DNA of 41,268 nt, taken from NCBI GenBank assembly GCA_030267965.1, contig BRYA01000383.1, positions 15,460-56,727 of the forward strand, given 5' to 3'. The DNA comes from Triparma columacea. Its lineage: Eukaryota > Sar > Bolidophyceae > Parmales > Triparmaceae. Position 1 is the stretch's first letter. Every line of letters starts with the position of its first letter. Positions 40,364 through 41,268 of the stretch are shown in pieces. Below the pieces are notes generated by a model, which was not told the DNA's origin, did no database searches, and was given only the letters and a program-made list of their open reading frames with translations. The translations under genes and the position numbers were made by a program.

Positions 40364-41249
40364 ATGTCCAGCTCCAACCCCCCTGGTCCCCCTTCTGCGC
40401 CCCCCCTATCACCTACGCAAAAGTCCCTCACGGATCCCACGAAATGGAACTCCCAACGCGTGTTCTCCCTCTTCGACACAGACGGTTCAAACACCCTCGA
40501 TTCCACCGAGTTATCCAAGGCCCTAACAGCTACCTTGGGGAGGGCTATCAAGCAAGACAAGGCGGAAGATTATATGAAGAGGTTTGATGAGAATAACGAT
40601 GGGGTGCTAGATAGGGACGAGTTCGATAAATTGGTAAAGGATGTCAAGGGGCATCTCGAGAAGAAAGATGTAAGTGAGGCGGTGGGGGTTTGGGGAGATT
40701 TTAGAGGGTGAAGGGGGAGGCGCATGGAACCTTCCATGCCAACCCATGTCATCGTGTAAGATAACGGTGGTAGCGCTGACTCAATCCTCTAACCCTTATT
40801 ATCTCCCCCAGTCCCGCATATTCCAGCGCAAGATGTTCCAATCAACGAACGCGATGATGGCCTCCAAGGCCGCTGAGGAGGCTGAGGTGAGGGCTTCATT
40901 TATGATATCCTGGTTCCATCGTCTTTGACATGCGCCCTTGCCTCGGCTAACACCTTTGGTCGTCATTTCACTTTTCTCGCTCCCGCTCCCGCTCCTCCTC
41001 ACCCCCACCACCACCCCCACCCCCCCCACCACCCCCACCACCACCCCCACCAACGCACAGGTCCTTCGCATCCGTTCCGAGGCTCTATCATCCCTGTCTA
41101 GTTTCACCCCAAACGAGGAGTCCAACCTCTTACCGCTCCCCACCATGGCGCAGAGACAAGGCGTTCTCACGGCCATGGAGTGGATCGAGAAGGAACATGA
41201 CACCAGCAGTACGGAGTGGAGGTCAGTGCTCTTTCTCACCGCCAGATAA
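40364..41249 (+). CDS. Two-EF-hand calcium-binding protein
   Basis: Three exons, 40364-40669, 40812-40886 and 41061-41249 (donors GTAAGT and GTGAGG), give 189 aa. A Pro-rich N-terminus is followed by two canonical loops, DTDGSNTLDSTE (about residue 38) and DENNDGVLDRDE (about residue 75), each with Asp/Asn at 1, 3, 5 and Glu at 12, between amphipathic helices. The rest (FQRKMFQSTNAMMASKAAEE; SLSSFTPNEESNLLPLPTMA) is unrecognised. The stop is TAA at 41247-41249. A weak GTCAGT at 41222 could be another donor, in which case the gene would continue beyond the window. A calcium sensor role is likely; the target is unknown. Confidence 0.8.
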
Positions 41250-41268
41250 ACCTTCTAATAGACCTCAA

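Noticed and set aside
41222..41227. GTCAGT as a splice donor at the end of the EF-hand gene
   Set aside because: Weak consensus compared with all other donors here; the unspliced frame ends cleanly at TAA 41249. Not fully excluded because the window ends.

Overview
This is nuclear DNA of a eukaryote, most likely a marine photosynthetic stramenopile (heterokont alga). The evidence is short GT-AG introns in most genes, monocistronic genes on both strands, and a ferredoxin-NADP+ reductase whose N-terminus carries a signal peptide ending in ATA-F-TP, the ASAF-like motif of heterokont plastids. A bolidophyte/Parmales relative would fit the mix of genes, but the genus is a guess. I count about 28 introns in my models; 22 have a GTGAG donor, five GTAAG and one GTACG.

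Layout. 0-10.7 kb: S-adenosylmethionine synthetase (runs off the left edge), an unusual voltage-sensor/RGS fusion, the splicing factor ESS2, a small membrane protein, and a proline/histidine-rich gene with a possible PAS-like region. 10.7-19.2 kb: a leucine-rich-repeat island with three tandem BspA-type (LRR_5) paralogues, two of them frameshifted, and a 1,257-residue plant-type LRR protein with a multi-pass membrane C-terminus lying antisense between them. 19.9-29.3 kb: a NADH-dehydrogenase-like/SelD fusion (selenophosphate synthetase), an F-box-like acidic protein, a small Cys-rich protein, mitochondrial propionyl-CoA carboxylase alpha and ribosomal protein L10a. 29.9-34.0 kb: a secreted adenosine deaminase (ADA2/ADGF) divergent from an ammonium transporter that carries an N-terminal CBM1-like module. 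34.2-41.3 kb: plastid FNR, a DUF1295 membrane enzyme, a LYR-motif protein, a MATE transporter and a two-EF-hand protein.

Most genes are unrelated housekeeping neighbours, as is usual in eukaryotes. The clearest functional pairing is ADA2-AMT. The first would release ammonia from extracellular adenosine and the second would import it, and only 171 bp separates their start codons. The best candidates for something undescribed are the voltage sensor joined to an RGS domain (2437-5859) and the CBM1-like module on the ammonium transporter (31867-34010). Intron positions below were worked out by eye from splice consensus, reading phase and protein conservation; no transcript data were available.
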